Assembly: GCA_021234155.1 (NCBI GenBank)
Contig: JAJEKV010000010.1
Span: 6,176,871 to 6,240,870 of the forward strand
Source of the DNA: Isoetes taiwanensis
Lineage: Eukaryota > Streptophyta > Lycopodiopsida > Isoetales > Isoetaceae
Direction: 5' to 3'
Length of the DNA: 64,000 nt
Shown: one piece after another, positions 11,847-21,485 of the stretch
Position numbering within the stretch: the stretch's first letter is position 1
Layout: each line of letters opens with the position of its first letter
Notes under the pieces: generated by a model
What the model was told of the DNA's origin: nothing
What the model saw: only the letters and a program-made list of their open reading frames with translations
Database searches by the model: none
Translations under genes and position numbers: made by a program

Positions 11847-12326
11847 ACATATTCGAAGAAGAAACTGTGACATCTATTTGCTGGAGGTATTCAGCAAACA
11901 CATCATTTCTGAAACATTAAATAATGTTGACTCCTTATTTGGATTTAGCATTACTAATTGTGATTATGATCTATTACAGCTGAATGGTACTTGGCTATAA
12001 CATCTAGCTGGGTTGGATGGTAAATGATTCATGACCTTTATCAGGTTATCCATAGTATGTATAGCCTAATGTGCTGTATATACATCTCAAATCTATAAAA
12101 TAACTTTGGTCCATTGTACCAAGGCATAGAGATTGGGTCCATTGTACCTAATCTCTTATGTTTAATATTTCTTGCAGCTTTGACATATCAAGAACTGCAT
12201 GCAATGAATTAGAATGACTTTTCTATTTTCTTCTGGTGTAAGGAAGTAGGACCCCTCTTTTTATAGGGGGGGTCCTACTTCCCTTATAAACAGAGGAGTC
12301 TTACATCCTGAGGGAGGGATGTGGGA
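11847..12326. other. Spacer between tandem units 2 and 3
   Basis: About 480 bp not found in unit 3. It begins with a GAAGAAGAAAC remnant and contains a perfect inverted repeat at 12,242-12,281. No gene is seen. It ends in GGGAG(GAA)n. It may be the original sequence into which units were added, or a deleted fourth unit. Confidence 0.6.
12242..12281. repeat. Perfect inverted repeat in the spacer
   Basis: GGAAGTAGGACCCC and GGGGTCCTACTTCC form a 14-bp perfect stem with a short AT-rich loop. The poly(G) side has extra G residues. The right arm is followed by a related GAGGAGTCTTACATCC. It could be a MITE end or a strong hairpin of unknown role. Confidence 0.7.
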
Positions 12327-12349
12327 GAAGAAGAAGAAGAAGAAGAAGA
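12327..12349. repeat. (GAA)n microsatellite, about 8 copies
   Basis: A short GAA tract at the left edge of unit 3, followed by GAATATTCTCTT, the same edge sequence as units 1 and 2. Confidence 0.9.
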
Positions 12350-15303
12350 GAATATTCTCTTTGGATCTTCTTAAGGTTGAATGACGTTATCTTATGAGTG
12401 GATAACATGGAAATTTACAGGGTTGCATGTGGTGTATTATATTGTAACCTTTGGAGTTTGAATTTTGCCATTAAAGCTCTTGAGTGACAAGAATTAAAGG
12501 CGATCTTACCACATTCATCATTTGTAGCTTGGCTTTGAATGTATAGGGTGATTCATTCTGAAGACTTATACTCTACTTTGGTTATGGCCAAAAAATCTAT
12601 TAATACGCTTGAGAAAAAATTATAGTCTGGACAACAAGAATATAAGGTGGATGTACATTGGGAAATTTATCCATCTTGAGCGTGGCTCAACGTACTTTTG
12701 CGATTAAGGCCGCTTGGGTGAAATTGTTTTTAGCTATATGGTTCCACATTTAAAATATGGGACAAAAAGCTTTTGAAAATGAGATCTTTGAAAATAGTTA
12801 ACAATGGTTTGTTGCTCAAATAGCTTATTTGGCCTAGAAAAAGGCAAAAAAATCCAATGGATAGAAATTGGCAAGGAAATCAAGGCATGTAAAAGCGTTG
12901 TGGCATATTGTTCACAAACGACTCTACATGGTAAACATGCTTTCTCTTAATTCCGTGGTGACACAGAAGGCTTTCTACATGAACATGATATTTGACATGG
13001 AGCATGATATTTGACAAGGTTGGAGGGACAATACAAAAATGGAAAAATGCAAGATAAATTACTACCTATATGGGTGTGCAAACGAATTTATATGTTGCAT
13101 ATTGAATGCTACAAACAAATTTTACATTATGTTGGCTTTGTAACTTTTGGAAAAATTATATAGCTTGAATAGGACGCTCTATTCTAAAGATTGGTGGCCT
13201 TAGTCATGCATGTGTGCCACTTGTCTATATAATGCACATGCACCTTTTGGCTTAGCTTTTTGCTCTACATAAATTACGTTGAGCACAAAAGTGCTTTTGT
13301 TTAGGCTATGTGGATGCAGAAGACTTATTCTATTTTATTTGCATGGATTTGACGTCTACACGGCTATAACCCCTTGAAAAATATTTCAAGGGCATAAATA
13401 GAAATCGATTTAGGGCTTTTCTATATTGTCTCTTAGGGCAAAAGGATATTTTCAATGTCCGTGACTACAAATGGCCGAAATGCCTGGCGCCAAACTGGCC
13501 TCCTGTATGACTTGGTGCAGCCGAAAAATATGATGCTGGATCTATTGCAGTACACAGATTGGAACGGTAATCTCACCTTGTTCCTTATTGAAGGATAATG
13601 GCAGCGGATTTGCTCCCTGTAAATACAATACAATGCTCTGATATCACAATTTTTGTTATGCAAGATGTCGATGCTTTGAAGATGGGTTTGTTTATGCCCT
13701 GTACGAAATTTACTGGTCAGTTATGCAACCTAGGCAAGGTATCGTTCAATCCTAAGGAAGGCTCTTATGCAGCCTAGGCACAGCATCGATTAACTTAAAG
13801 AAGGCTGTATTGCTAAATATATTGTTTAAATATACTGGTCTGGCCTTGCAATCTTGATCTGTTGTGCCAAGCTTGTTCTACCTGCAAGAATAGCTACTGA
13901 GTGCTCATACTGGTCTTTGTGCTAGATGCTATTGCAAATAGAAGCGGATATGGATTGTGGCATACAACAGATAACATGTCAGAGTTTATCTTTTTGATCT
14001 AAGGTGGAGCTTTTTGTGTATTTGGTGCTCTGATCGACCTTACTAAGTACTTGGTGCTCTGCATATTCCTTCTTATATCAAAACATAATCACAGAGGTAA
14101 ATGAGATCGATGTGGTAATGCTAACTTTGAATACAAATAACAGGCTTGCAAATGAGCTTGAAATATATACTTTCTATTTCTGCCTTATAATACAGATGCA
14201 TTTTAAGGTGGAGGATGACACGCACGTCATCTGCTGGGGATTAAAACATGGTTGCATACTATGTATTATGGCTCCGGAAAATGCCGAAATGCGCTAAAGA
14301 TTTATTTGATGGCATTCTAGGCAACGATGTATGCCTATTCTGGAGTATACTATCTGGAGACTTCAAATATCAGGTTCTTCACTGTTTCATGAATAAAATG
14401 ATTAAGATATTTGCTAAATCGATTAGACTAGCTAAATATTTCATATTTCTGTGTTTCCATTAGATTTTTCTTTGCTTTAGTTTATTGAAAGGCAAAATGG
14501 AATCGCATAACTTAAGTGTATGAGCTTTAAGTATTATCTTGTTTAAAACATTAAGAAGAGTATGAAATCTGATTTTTACATCCTGAAAATTTAAAGTTGT
14601 AAGAAAATTATCATGCTATTGAACAATTATCAACATGACCAACCGGATTTGGGACTAAGAAATTAGTTCTCGCCTCTAATGGGAATGATTGATAATTGAG
14701 AAATTATAATGCTAAATATGCTACTATTCCAATCCTTTCTAGTTAATGTCACCTCAGGGCAAAAGGATACAATTGGTGATCAGTGATAAACTGAGAGACC
14801 CAATGTACCTTTTGGCCCTTGCACATTTACCATTATCATGCTAATTGTGTATTGATTGGCTGCAGGTACGGTTCTCTCCTCCAATTGTCTCTATTTTGCT
14901 CGTAGAGTAGGCGTTGACATGAAAGCTGATGGAATAGCTTGGAAAGTACTTTATGGAATATGTTGCACCTTGATATTGCTCAGATAAGATATAAATATGT
15001 TACTACGTTCTAAGAAAATCTATTGATTACGTTATACTTTATACATTATGTTTATCATGTACAAATACTAATGTGGAAATGATTATATGGATTATTCTAT
15101 CTAAATGTACAATTTTGGAATCTGCTATGTGAAATGTTCTATTTTTAAATTTTGATTTTACCAAAGGATAATGGAAGTAGGAGTACCTGATGTGGCCTGG
15201 CATAAAACACCAGGGTAGATATTGGGAGACATGTCTTACTTTGAACGAGGCGTTTAAATGTTTTTTAACATTATCTGACCGTAGTCTTTGTAAGAACATA
15301 TTC
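12350..15303 (+). repeat. Tandem macro-repeat, unit 3
   Basis: A near-identical copy of unit 2, offset by about 3,440-3,449 bp along its length. It ends in TAAGAACATATTCGAAGAAG directly at a GAA tract and then meets the 3' end of the SET-domain gene. No gene is supported inside it. The near identity indicates a recent duplication. Confidence 0.9.
14756..14819 (+). repeat. Conserved hairpin, copy 3
   Basis: The same 64-bp hairpin as at 8,167 and 11,307, at the equivalent position of unit 3. Confidence 0.75.
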
Positions 15304-15341
15304 GAAGAAGAAGAAGAAGAAGAAGAAGAAGAAGAAGAAGG
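15304..15341. repeat. (GAA)n microsatellite, about 12 copies
   Basis: A GAA tract between tandem unit 3 and the 3' end of the SET gene. Serine-rich frames running through it are artefacts. Confidence 0.95.
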
Positions 15342-15383
15342 GTGCATTCCGACGAAAATTATATGAGTAATTTGAGTACATCA

Positions 15384-16671
15384 TCAAAGGACCTCCGGTA
15401 TTGGTCTACCGTATTCATATTCAATGAGCAATTCATCACCAATACACAAAGTTTTTATAGCATAAACCATGATATATCTCCCGTCAATTTTACGCCTAAA
15501 AAATTCTTCTTGGTCTTTGTTTGCCTCGACAAATTCACAATTGGTAGCTTCAGGATTCTCGATAGAGCTATTAATAAAAGCAGCAAGGTTTCCATGCAAC
15601 TGAGGACGACCATCAATATATGTGAAGCTTGCGTAGTCACTGGGCTTGGATATTGTTCGTGCATTTCAATTTATGCCAAGTGTCTGAGTTATATTCAGGA
15701 CCTACATATGGCATTAAAGGAACAGTCGTACCATCTTTGACTTTTGTATTTGTCATAATATATAATCCCAGGCCAAAAGGGGGACCGGATCGCTTTTAAT
15801 CATGTAACGCCTACCCCAATATGTAAATTGCTCCCCATAAATAATTGGCTTGCCTCTAGGCCATGCATTGAATTTCTTACGATCTTTGTCTGTAAAGGGC
15901 TGGACCAAATGGACTAGTGAAGGTGGAAGATTATTTTCTTCTACATGATCTAGTACATTCCAATTTTGATGAACATTGTCATTCCCTCCAATCTTGGCAA
16001 CGGCCATTGCACGACGAGTTCTATCACGTAATGGGATACTCTTTGCGAAAGTTGATGGCTTTCTTTTTGTAGGGTTTTCTATGAACGCATTCATAGTATC
16101 AACATCATCTACTTCCAATGACAACATAACCCCAAAATCTATATACTGCTTCGAGCTCACTTCATTCTCAATTTCTTCCTAACAAAATACAAGCAAACTA
16201 AGTTAAGACGTCGATTCAAGTACATGAGAGTAGTTGATTCGAGTTCATGAGATTCGTGTATTATACCTCGTTGGAATACCCCACATGTGCGTTCGAGAGC
16301 ACTGGATTTGTCGGGCATTCACCATATTTATCAACATGGTCGAGGACAGTCTTTCTCATCCGTTTTATTTGTCCTTTGCACATCGAACAATTGCAATATA
16401 ACCGCTCTGTCAAGTACAACTGCAAAAAAAAAAAAAAAAGTAACATCAAGATATAAAGTTAACTAATCATTCGAAACATGTTTATTGTACATACATCGGC
16501 GGCATTCATTTCATGCACACCACCAAAGCCTCTAGGAAGACTCGGTCCACTGGGTCTAATTGGACTATTTGTGGCAATTGTTGGGGTAACATTCTTGCGC
16601 AAGTCGCCATGTAACATTCTCAAAGCTTTCTGTCTCACTTTACGTTCAAATTCCTTATGACGTTCGTCCAT
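15384..16671 (-). pseudogene. SET-domain (histone methyltransferase-type) gene in the CACTA element, two frameshifts
   Basis: Three exons with canonical junctions and preserved phase: 16671-16495 (ATG, 59 codons, GTATGT donor), 16419-16267 (acceptor after a T-rich tract, 51 codons, GTATAA donor) and 16178-15384 (TTAG acceptor). Exon 2 carries YCNCSMCKG...TVLDHVDKYG, a cysteine motif I associate with plant transposon proteins. Exon 3 ends in a SET domain: GLGLYIMTNTKVKDGTTV (the G-x-G start), GNLAAFINSS (substrate pocket, usually NHS), then IGDELLIEYEYG (the GEEL..DY signature). SET domains transfer methyl groups from S-adenosylmethionine to lysine. The catalytic tyrosine region is retained, but NHS reads NSS. 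Two single-base-type shifts break the frame: one at a C run near 15,779, one near 15,640. Without them the protein would be about 375 aa. Its stop lies 43 bp from a GAA tract. Confidence 0.75.
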
Positions 16672-16831
16672 GTTGTTTTTACTAGTAAACAATAAAAATA
16701 TTAATAAAAAACCATGTAATAATATAATAAATATAAATATCCATGTCTTTTTTTTAGATTTTATCAAATGTTTCTTCTTAAGATTTAGATTGATACAACG
16801 TTTATGATATTTAGAAAGCATTTGATTGAAG

Positions 16832-17025
16832 GGTGCCTGAACCCAATACATCTAGTCCTCTCCATTTGAAATGGAGTCGACCAGTACCTTATTCACGCAA
16901 CCTTTCAAATCTTTTGTAATCTATGAAGATTGAAACTTCTGTTTTAAGGTGCATAAACCCGATACATCTTCTCCATTCGGGATGGAGCCGACTCGTACCT
17001 TGATCATGCATCCCTCAAGTTTTTA
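16832..17025. repeat. Two imperfect direct repeats upstream of the SET gene
   Basis: The series GGTGCCTGAACCCAATACAT, CTCCATTTGAAATGGAGTCG, GTACCTTATTCACGCA recurs about 115 bp later as GGTGCATAAACCCGATACAT, CTCCATTCGGGATGGAGCCG, GTACCTTGATCATGCA. Each copy includes a small palindrome (CTCCATT...ATGGAG). The pair lies in the region expected to hold the SET gene promoter or leader. Confidence 0.7.
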
Positions 17026-17215
17026 ACATACTTTCAAGATTCAATCTTCTAATCTATTAGCATTTAGAGGTGTTTAACTCTAAAACCACAAAGATTAACA
17101 AACTAGCAGAGATCTTACCTTATAAAGACCCACGGGCGCAAAAAAATCCGAAAGCAATGAGACAAAATAACAATGGAATGGAAAAAATAACCCGGGCGGG
17201 TTCCCGCCATATTTA

Positions 17216-17975
17216 ACGTCGTTTATCGACGTCTGTGTAACGTCGTTCAACGACGCCAAACCAACGTGGCTTGACACCCAGGCATGCCACGTCAGCTCGG
17301 GGCGTCGGATGCCGCCTCATATGCCACGTCAGTTACCAGTTCGGACGTCGTTTAACGACGTCCAGCTGATGTGGCTTGACACCCAGGCATGCCACGTCAG
17401 ATAGGGGGCGTCAGATGCCCCCTCAGATGCCAACGTCAGATGATCACGACGTCGTTTATCGACGACTCACGGATGTGTCAGACACGCCGGCGTGCCAGCT
17501 TGTCCACAACACCGTGCCACGCAGGCATGGTGGACACGTCAGCTCTGTGCGACGTCATTTATCGACGACTTCGCGGGCGTGTCGGTTTCTGGCCGGCGTG
17601 CCGGCTTGCCCATAAAGGTGCCATGCGAGCATGGTGGACCGCGTCGGCTACACCGCGGCGTCGTTTTATCGACGACTTCAGCGGGCGTGTCGGATACGCC
17701 GGCGTGCCGGCTTGTCCACAACACCGCCACACAAGCATGGTGGACCGTCGGCTTCACAACGTCGATAAACGGCGTTTTTGGCGACGCGGTTCAGACACGA
17801 AAAGCATGCGGCCTGGCAATGGGACCATGCCCGCCGGGCCGACGCGACACGTCGTTTTCGGCATCGTCGATAAACGACGTCGCGATGCCGTTGAACGACG
17901 TAAAGGTTGTTCAACGACGTTGGCGTCGTTTTTCGACGATGTGACGTCGTTGTTCAACGTCGGGATGTCGTTGAA
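17216..17975. repeat. Subterminal repeat array of the CACTA right end
   Basis: Many copies of ACGTCGTTTAACGACGT and variants (ACGTCGTTTATCGACGAC, ACGTCGTTGTTCAACGTC) in both orientations, interspersed with a GC-rich unit (CGTGTCGG...GCCGGCGTGCCGGCTTG...GCATGGTGGAC) repeated three to four times between 17.46 and 17.75 kb. Such arrays are typical of CACTA ends, where the accessory protein binds. Reading frames here are repeat artefacts. Confidence 0.85.
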
Positions 17976-17996
17976 GGTCGACTATCCCTTGTAGTG
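17976..17996 (-). repeat. CACTA terminal inverted repeat
   Basis: Read on the - strand the terminus is CACTACAAGGGATAGTCGAC. The three bases outside it (17,997-17,999, TGA) would be the target-site duplication; the other copy is outside the window. Confidence 0.85.
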
Positions 17997-17999
17997 TGA

Positions 18000-19095
18000 T
18001 TGAATTAAGAAAAACCAAGTTAATACTCTAAGCCGAAATTGCCCACTGTTACAGATCAAAAGCCTCTTACTACAACAAACATCTGATGAAATTCCAAGAA
18101 TATTTGTCTTCATACTTCAAATAAAATAAAATCTGGAGCCTAATTGTTTAAGACTGATTTTGTAATAATGTTATAGATAAAAAAAACTCACAGATAAGAG
18201 TTGGTGAAGAATCTTACCTTCTTATATAGAAGTAAAAGAACAACTCCAGAGTTCGGAATTTTGAAGGTCTCCTGTATCTGATGCGGTTGAAAAATCAGCT
18301 CACAACAATGATAAACTCAAAAGGTCTCAAAGGGTGCTTACAAAAACGTGCTCACAGAAGTTCTCCAGAAGCAAGTGAAGAATCCCAACATAGTGGATCC
18401 TGAACAAAAGCAGATTTAGTACTTTAGGATCATCTGGCCTTGCATTTGATCGACCAATGCTATCTATTTACCTTCCAAGGTTCGACCCAGCTGAGGCAAA
18501 AATTACCCTAGAAAATTACTTTCAATCCTAGAAAAAGAATAAGTTAAGGTCATTAGTTTCAGGAAAATACAAAAATTGCAGGAAGATCCGACCCAACTTG
18601 AGCTCACCTTTGTAGTTGACCCAGTTGAGGTGCCAGAAATGAGATCTGAGGCGCCAAAAATGAGACGGAAGAGGAGTTCGAGGGAGTCCAAGGATTTTTG
18701 ATTTTCACATAGCAGCATCCCTTCCCGATTTTTCCATTTCAAATTCAGAATCACTTGATGCTAGCAACTGAGTTAGAATCGAAATCAGGGGCATTCTTGG
18801 TATTAAATTTGGCCAGCCAGTGTCTCGCTAGGGGGAACGCAAAATCGAAGGGAACGCTGCATGCGGCGTAACATGCGGCGTTCCCTTGGCACGGAAACCA
18901 AGGCACTTCAAAAATAAAAAAGAAGATTACTGCATCTTGTATTGGGCCAATTGGCTCTAAAAAGAGCAAACGTTGCCTTGGCTCTATCATCAGATGCAAG
19001 AAACGGCATGTCGCTCAACTGAAGAGCATTCTTGTAACCTTTGTTAAGCAGAGGTCTCATCCATAGACAAAGTGCTCTACTTACAAATCCTGCTG
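18000..19095. other. No gene recognised; short inverted repeat at 18,848-18,887
   Basis: AT-rich sequence between the CACTA end and a truncated LINE. The only structure I see is AAGGGAACGC...GCGTTCCCTT at 18,848-18,887. If the neighbouring LINE landed in the ABCC gene, this stretch could be the far side of that insertion, but I find no transporter coding sequence in it. Confidence 0.5.
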
Positions 19096-19109
19096 TAGAA
19101 TATTCGGTT

Positions 19110-20570
19110 GTCCCATTGTTGAAAGGATCAGGAGGAAGCTTAACAATTATGGCAGTTGTCTATTTTTAGTTAGTAGGGCAATCATTGCATCCTCTGTCAT
19201 TGCAAGCTCTCATGTCTCTTCTGGACTTATTGCTCCAAAATGCATTTATCAACAATTAGAGAGAATCATCAGGAATTTTATTTGAGGTAAGAATCATTTG
19301 GTAAATTGGAACTCTGTAACCAGAAAGAAAAGCTTAGGTGGCCTTGGCTGTAAAAATCTGCTGCTCCAAGCATATGCTCGGGGGGGAAATATATTTGAAA
19401 AACTTTACTTTATAGAGACAATCTTGCTACTGAGTTTTTTCAATATTGGCTATCAAGAAGTGTTATTAAGGACCATCCATCTATTGGGCACCAGTTGCCT
19501 GATTCTGCCTTCTGTGATATCAAATCTGCTGCTAATACCTCCCCCTTGATGAGAAATCTATTAATGGCATGGAATAATGTCTCCAAAGCCTTTTCTTATA
19601 CTAAGCTAAATCAAGCTCATCATGCCATGTATATTTTTTGGAATCCTGATTTATCTAAGAGAGATAATATTCCATTGGCCATAATTCATCCTAAGATTTA
19701 TAAAAAATGGCTTGACACTAATGTCTGCAAGCTAGGTGATCTCTGGTGCAATGGAAATTGGATTTCCTGGACTAGGCTAAGGCTAAAATTAGGGGATCTA
19801 GCTCTGATAGAATGCTATATAAGCACATCATCAGCAAGGTGGCTAACATCAATTTGGATGCAAATCTCATTTGTGAAATTGACTGGTCTTTCACAGGGAA
19901 AAAAACCTACAAGTTCTCTCAGATTTATGATTACTTGAATAACTCGGATTTGCCATCCAAAGCTTCTATTTGTTGGCATATTTCTGAGCATGCTGAAGCT
20001 AACCTGTTTAGGAATCTTTGGAACTCATATTGTGCTCCCAAAATTTCTTATTTTAATTGGCTAATTGCAAATAAAAGTGTCACAAATCTGCAAACACCAG
20101 AAGAACATGGTGAATAATACTCTTACCAATATGGTTTTCCCCCTATGTCCTTTAGGATGTGGTATTCAAGAATCTATGGAGCACATTTTCTTATGCCCTA
20201 AATTGAACAGCTTTTGGTTTTAGTTTGAAATGCAGTTTAATATTCAAAGGCCTGTCAGAATTATTGATTTCATGACGAATAATAATGCTCTTCCCAACAC
20301 TATATGCTTCATTGCACTTTGGAACATTTGGAAACACAGAAACAGATGTTTATATGGTGGTCACAACCCGGCCGTCTTGTGGATAAAATTGCAGGTTATT
20401 TTTGACATAGAGCTTACAACCACTGCTCAAAGGAATAAATATGATGATGCCAATTTTGATCAGCATTGGAATTTGCTGGGCAATTTTCTGGCTTTTATAA
20501 TTTGTTTAGGCTACATTGTCATGAAGAAATTACTAACACAGATTCTGCTGTTGCTAGATTATCTCTAGAA
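19110..20570 (+). pseudogene. LINE ORF2 C-terminal region with zf-RVT, broken
   Basis: Pieces in several frames match plant LINE proteins in order: NYGSCLFLVSRAIIASSVIA and LERIIRNFI near 19.13-19.29 kb, VNWNSVTRKKSLGGLGCKNL at 19,301, AMYIFWNPDLSKRD near 19.63 kb, then the zf-RVT region (NLFRNLWNSYCAPKISYFNW near 20.0 kb) and ALWNIWKHRNRCLYGG near 20.32 kb. Frameshifts and stops separate the pieces, so no full-length product can be made. The same block order is seen in the - strand LINEs at 38.8-37.7 and 61.66-61.09 kb, so all three belong to the L1-like plant group. Confidence 0.8.
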
Positions 20571-20690
20571 TTGCAAATTCAAACTTGACCTTCAATTTGA
20601 TGATATAGAGGCATCCAAGTATGTAGGCCAGCCCTATCTCTGGAATTGCAAATTCAAACATGACCTTCAATTTGATGATATAGAGGCATC
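20562..20690 (+). repeat. Direct duplication of about 54 bp
   Basis: TCTAGAATTGCAAATTCAAA...GATGATATAGAGGCATC at 20,562-20,615 recurs at 20,637-20,690 with one or two changes, separated by about 21 bp. It lies between the zf-RVT segment and the last open segment of the LINE. Confidence 0.85.
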
Positions 20691-20704
20691 AGATACAGAA
20701 TCAG

Positions 20705-21079
20705 GTGCAGACTGAGGTAGACTACAGCTTTTGGACAGGTCATGTTAAAGGGAAACTCTTTCAGAATATACATGGGATCCCAAAACGAGAAGTGGAGTGG
20801 GCAAAAGAGTTGTGTAGGGAAACTCAGCTGATATATGTACTATGGTGGTTCATGAATGCTAACAACAATGATATGACAGATAGGCAGTTTGAATTCTACA
20901 GGGAGTGTTATTACTATCACAGAGGTAGAACTGACTGCTATGGCACTTTGATTCACCTATATTCCACATGCAACTCAAACAGGCTTATTGAAATAGTAGA
21001 CTGGGGAAAGCATTTCACTCCAATTCTGTTTCCACAGTTTCGAGATCATTTCCACTTCATTGACATCTACAACTTCTAA
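20705..21079 (+). CDS. Last open segment of the LINE, carrying a QF...YYYH...GR...C motif
   Basis: About 124 residues open to a stop before the LINE 3' untranslated region. The pattern TDRQFEFYRECYYYHRGRTD followed by CYG and L matches TENQFSCLRSMYYYHKGRCE followed by CAG and L at the same place in the LINE at 61.1-60.7 kb on the other strand. A shared motif in two diverged LINE copies means this is a real C-terminal element domain, not chance. I do not recognise it; the histidine and cysteines could bind metal. Confidence 0.6.
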   Translation: MQTEVDYSFWTGHVKGKLFQNIHGIPKREVEWAKELCRETQLIYVLWWFMNANNNDMTDRQFEFYRECYYYHRGRTDCYGTLIHLYSTCNSNRLIEIVDWGKHFTPILFPQFRDHFHFIDIYNF

Positions 21080-21444
21080 TCCCTTTCTTCATTTTATGAT
21101 TAACTCTTTTGGCAGATTTGTGGCTCAATGCATCTACATAAAAAGTTTCAGCTTCATCAAAAAGGAAGATTCGAGCTTATGCTTTTTCAGAAGAAGCTGT
21201 TGTTTTTGCTAGCAGTATCATTCTATGCTACTTAAAGGATTTCATGTTCTTAAAAGCTTTTCAATTTATTAGACAATGTGGATCTTATCCATAAACATTG
21301 TTATTACTAGATATATTCTCATATATTTTATATGGGCTTAACCTTAAGCCCAACTGTTTCTAGAAAATGCTGCTGACATCCTTTGTCATGCACACTTGCT
21401 ATTTTGTACTTATTTTCCATAATTAATGATTAAAAAGCTTCATT

Positions 21445-21484
<40 letters not shown>

Positions 21485-21485
<1 letters not shown>

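Larger units (their letters stand above)
1..17996 (-). mobile_element. CACTA (En/Spm) element, right end in window, left end outside
   Basis: The right boundary is explicit: on the - strand the element begins CACTACAAGGGATAGTCGAC at 17,996, the signature CACTA terminus, followed inward by about 0.75 kb of repeated ACGTCGTT/AACGACGT palindromes (17.22-17.97 kb). A TNP2-type transposase (5.2-2.07 kb, -) lies inside. No matching CACTA terminus is visible on the left, although the same palindromes recur at 809-903, so the element probably continues past base 1. Cargo includes a SET-domain gene and two small divergent genes. Three 3-kb tandem units separate transposase and SET gene and may be later amplification. 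Only the right end and gene content are directly seen; assigning everything from 1 to 17,996 to one element is inference, since nested insertions with no clear borders could be hidden in it. Confidence 0.6.
19100..21480 (+). mobile_element. 5'-truncated L1-type LINE with poly(A) tail
   Basis: The + strand carries the C-terminal part of a LINE ORF2 from just after the reverse transcriptase through a zinc-finger reverse-transcriptase (zf-RVT) domain, then a further open segment, about 370 bp of untranslated sequence and 31 consecutive A residues (21,450-21,480). The 5' edge is indistinct (about 19.0-19.1 kb). No clear target duplication was found. The tail abuts transporter coding sequence. Confidence 0.8.

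Noticed and set aside
17376-17994. Overlapping 70-200 aa frames in the CACTA right end
   Set aside because: They arise from the GC-rich subterminal repeats; several frames on both strands are open only because of repeat composition.
21423-21484. Polyphenylalanine C-terminus of the transporter frame
   Set aside because: It is the LINE poly(A) tail read on the opposite strand.
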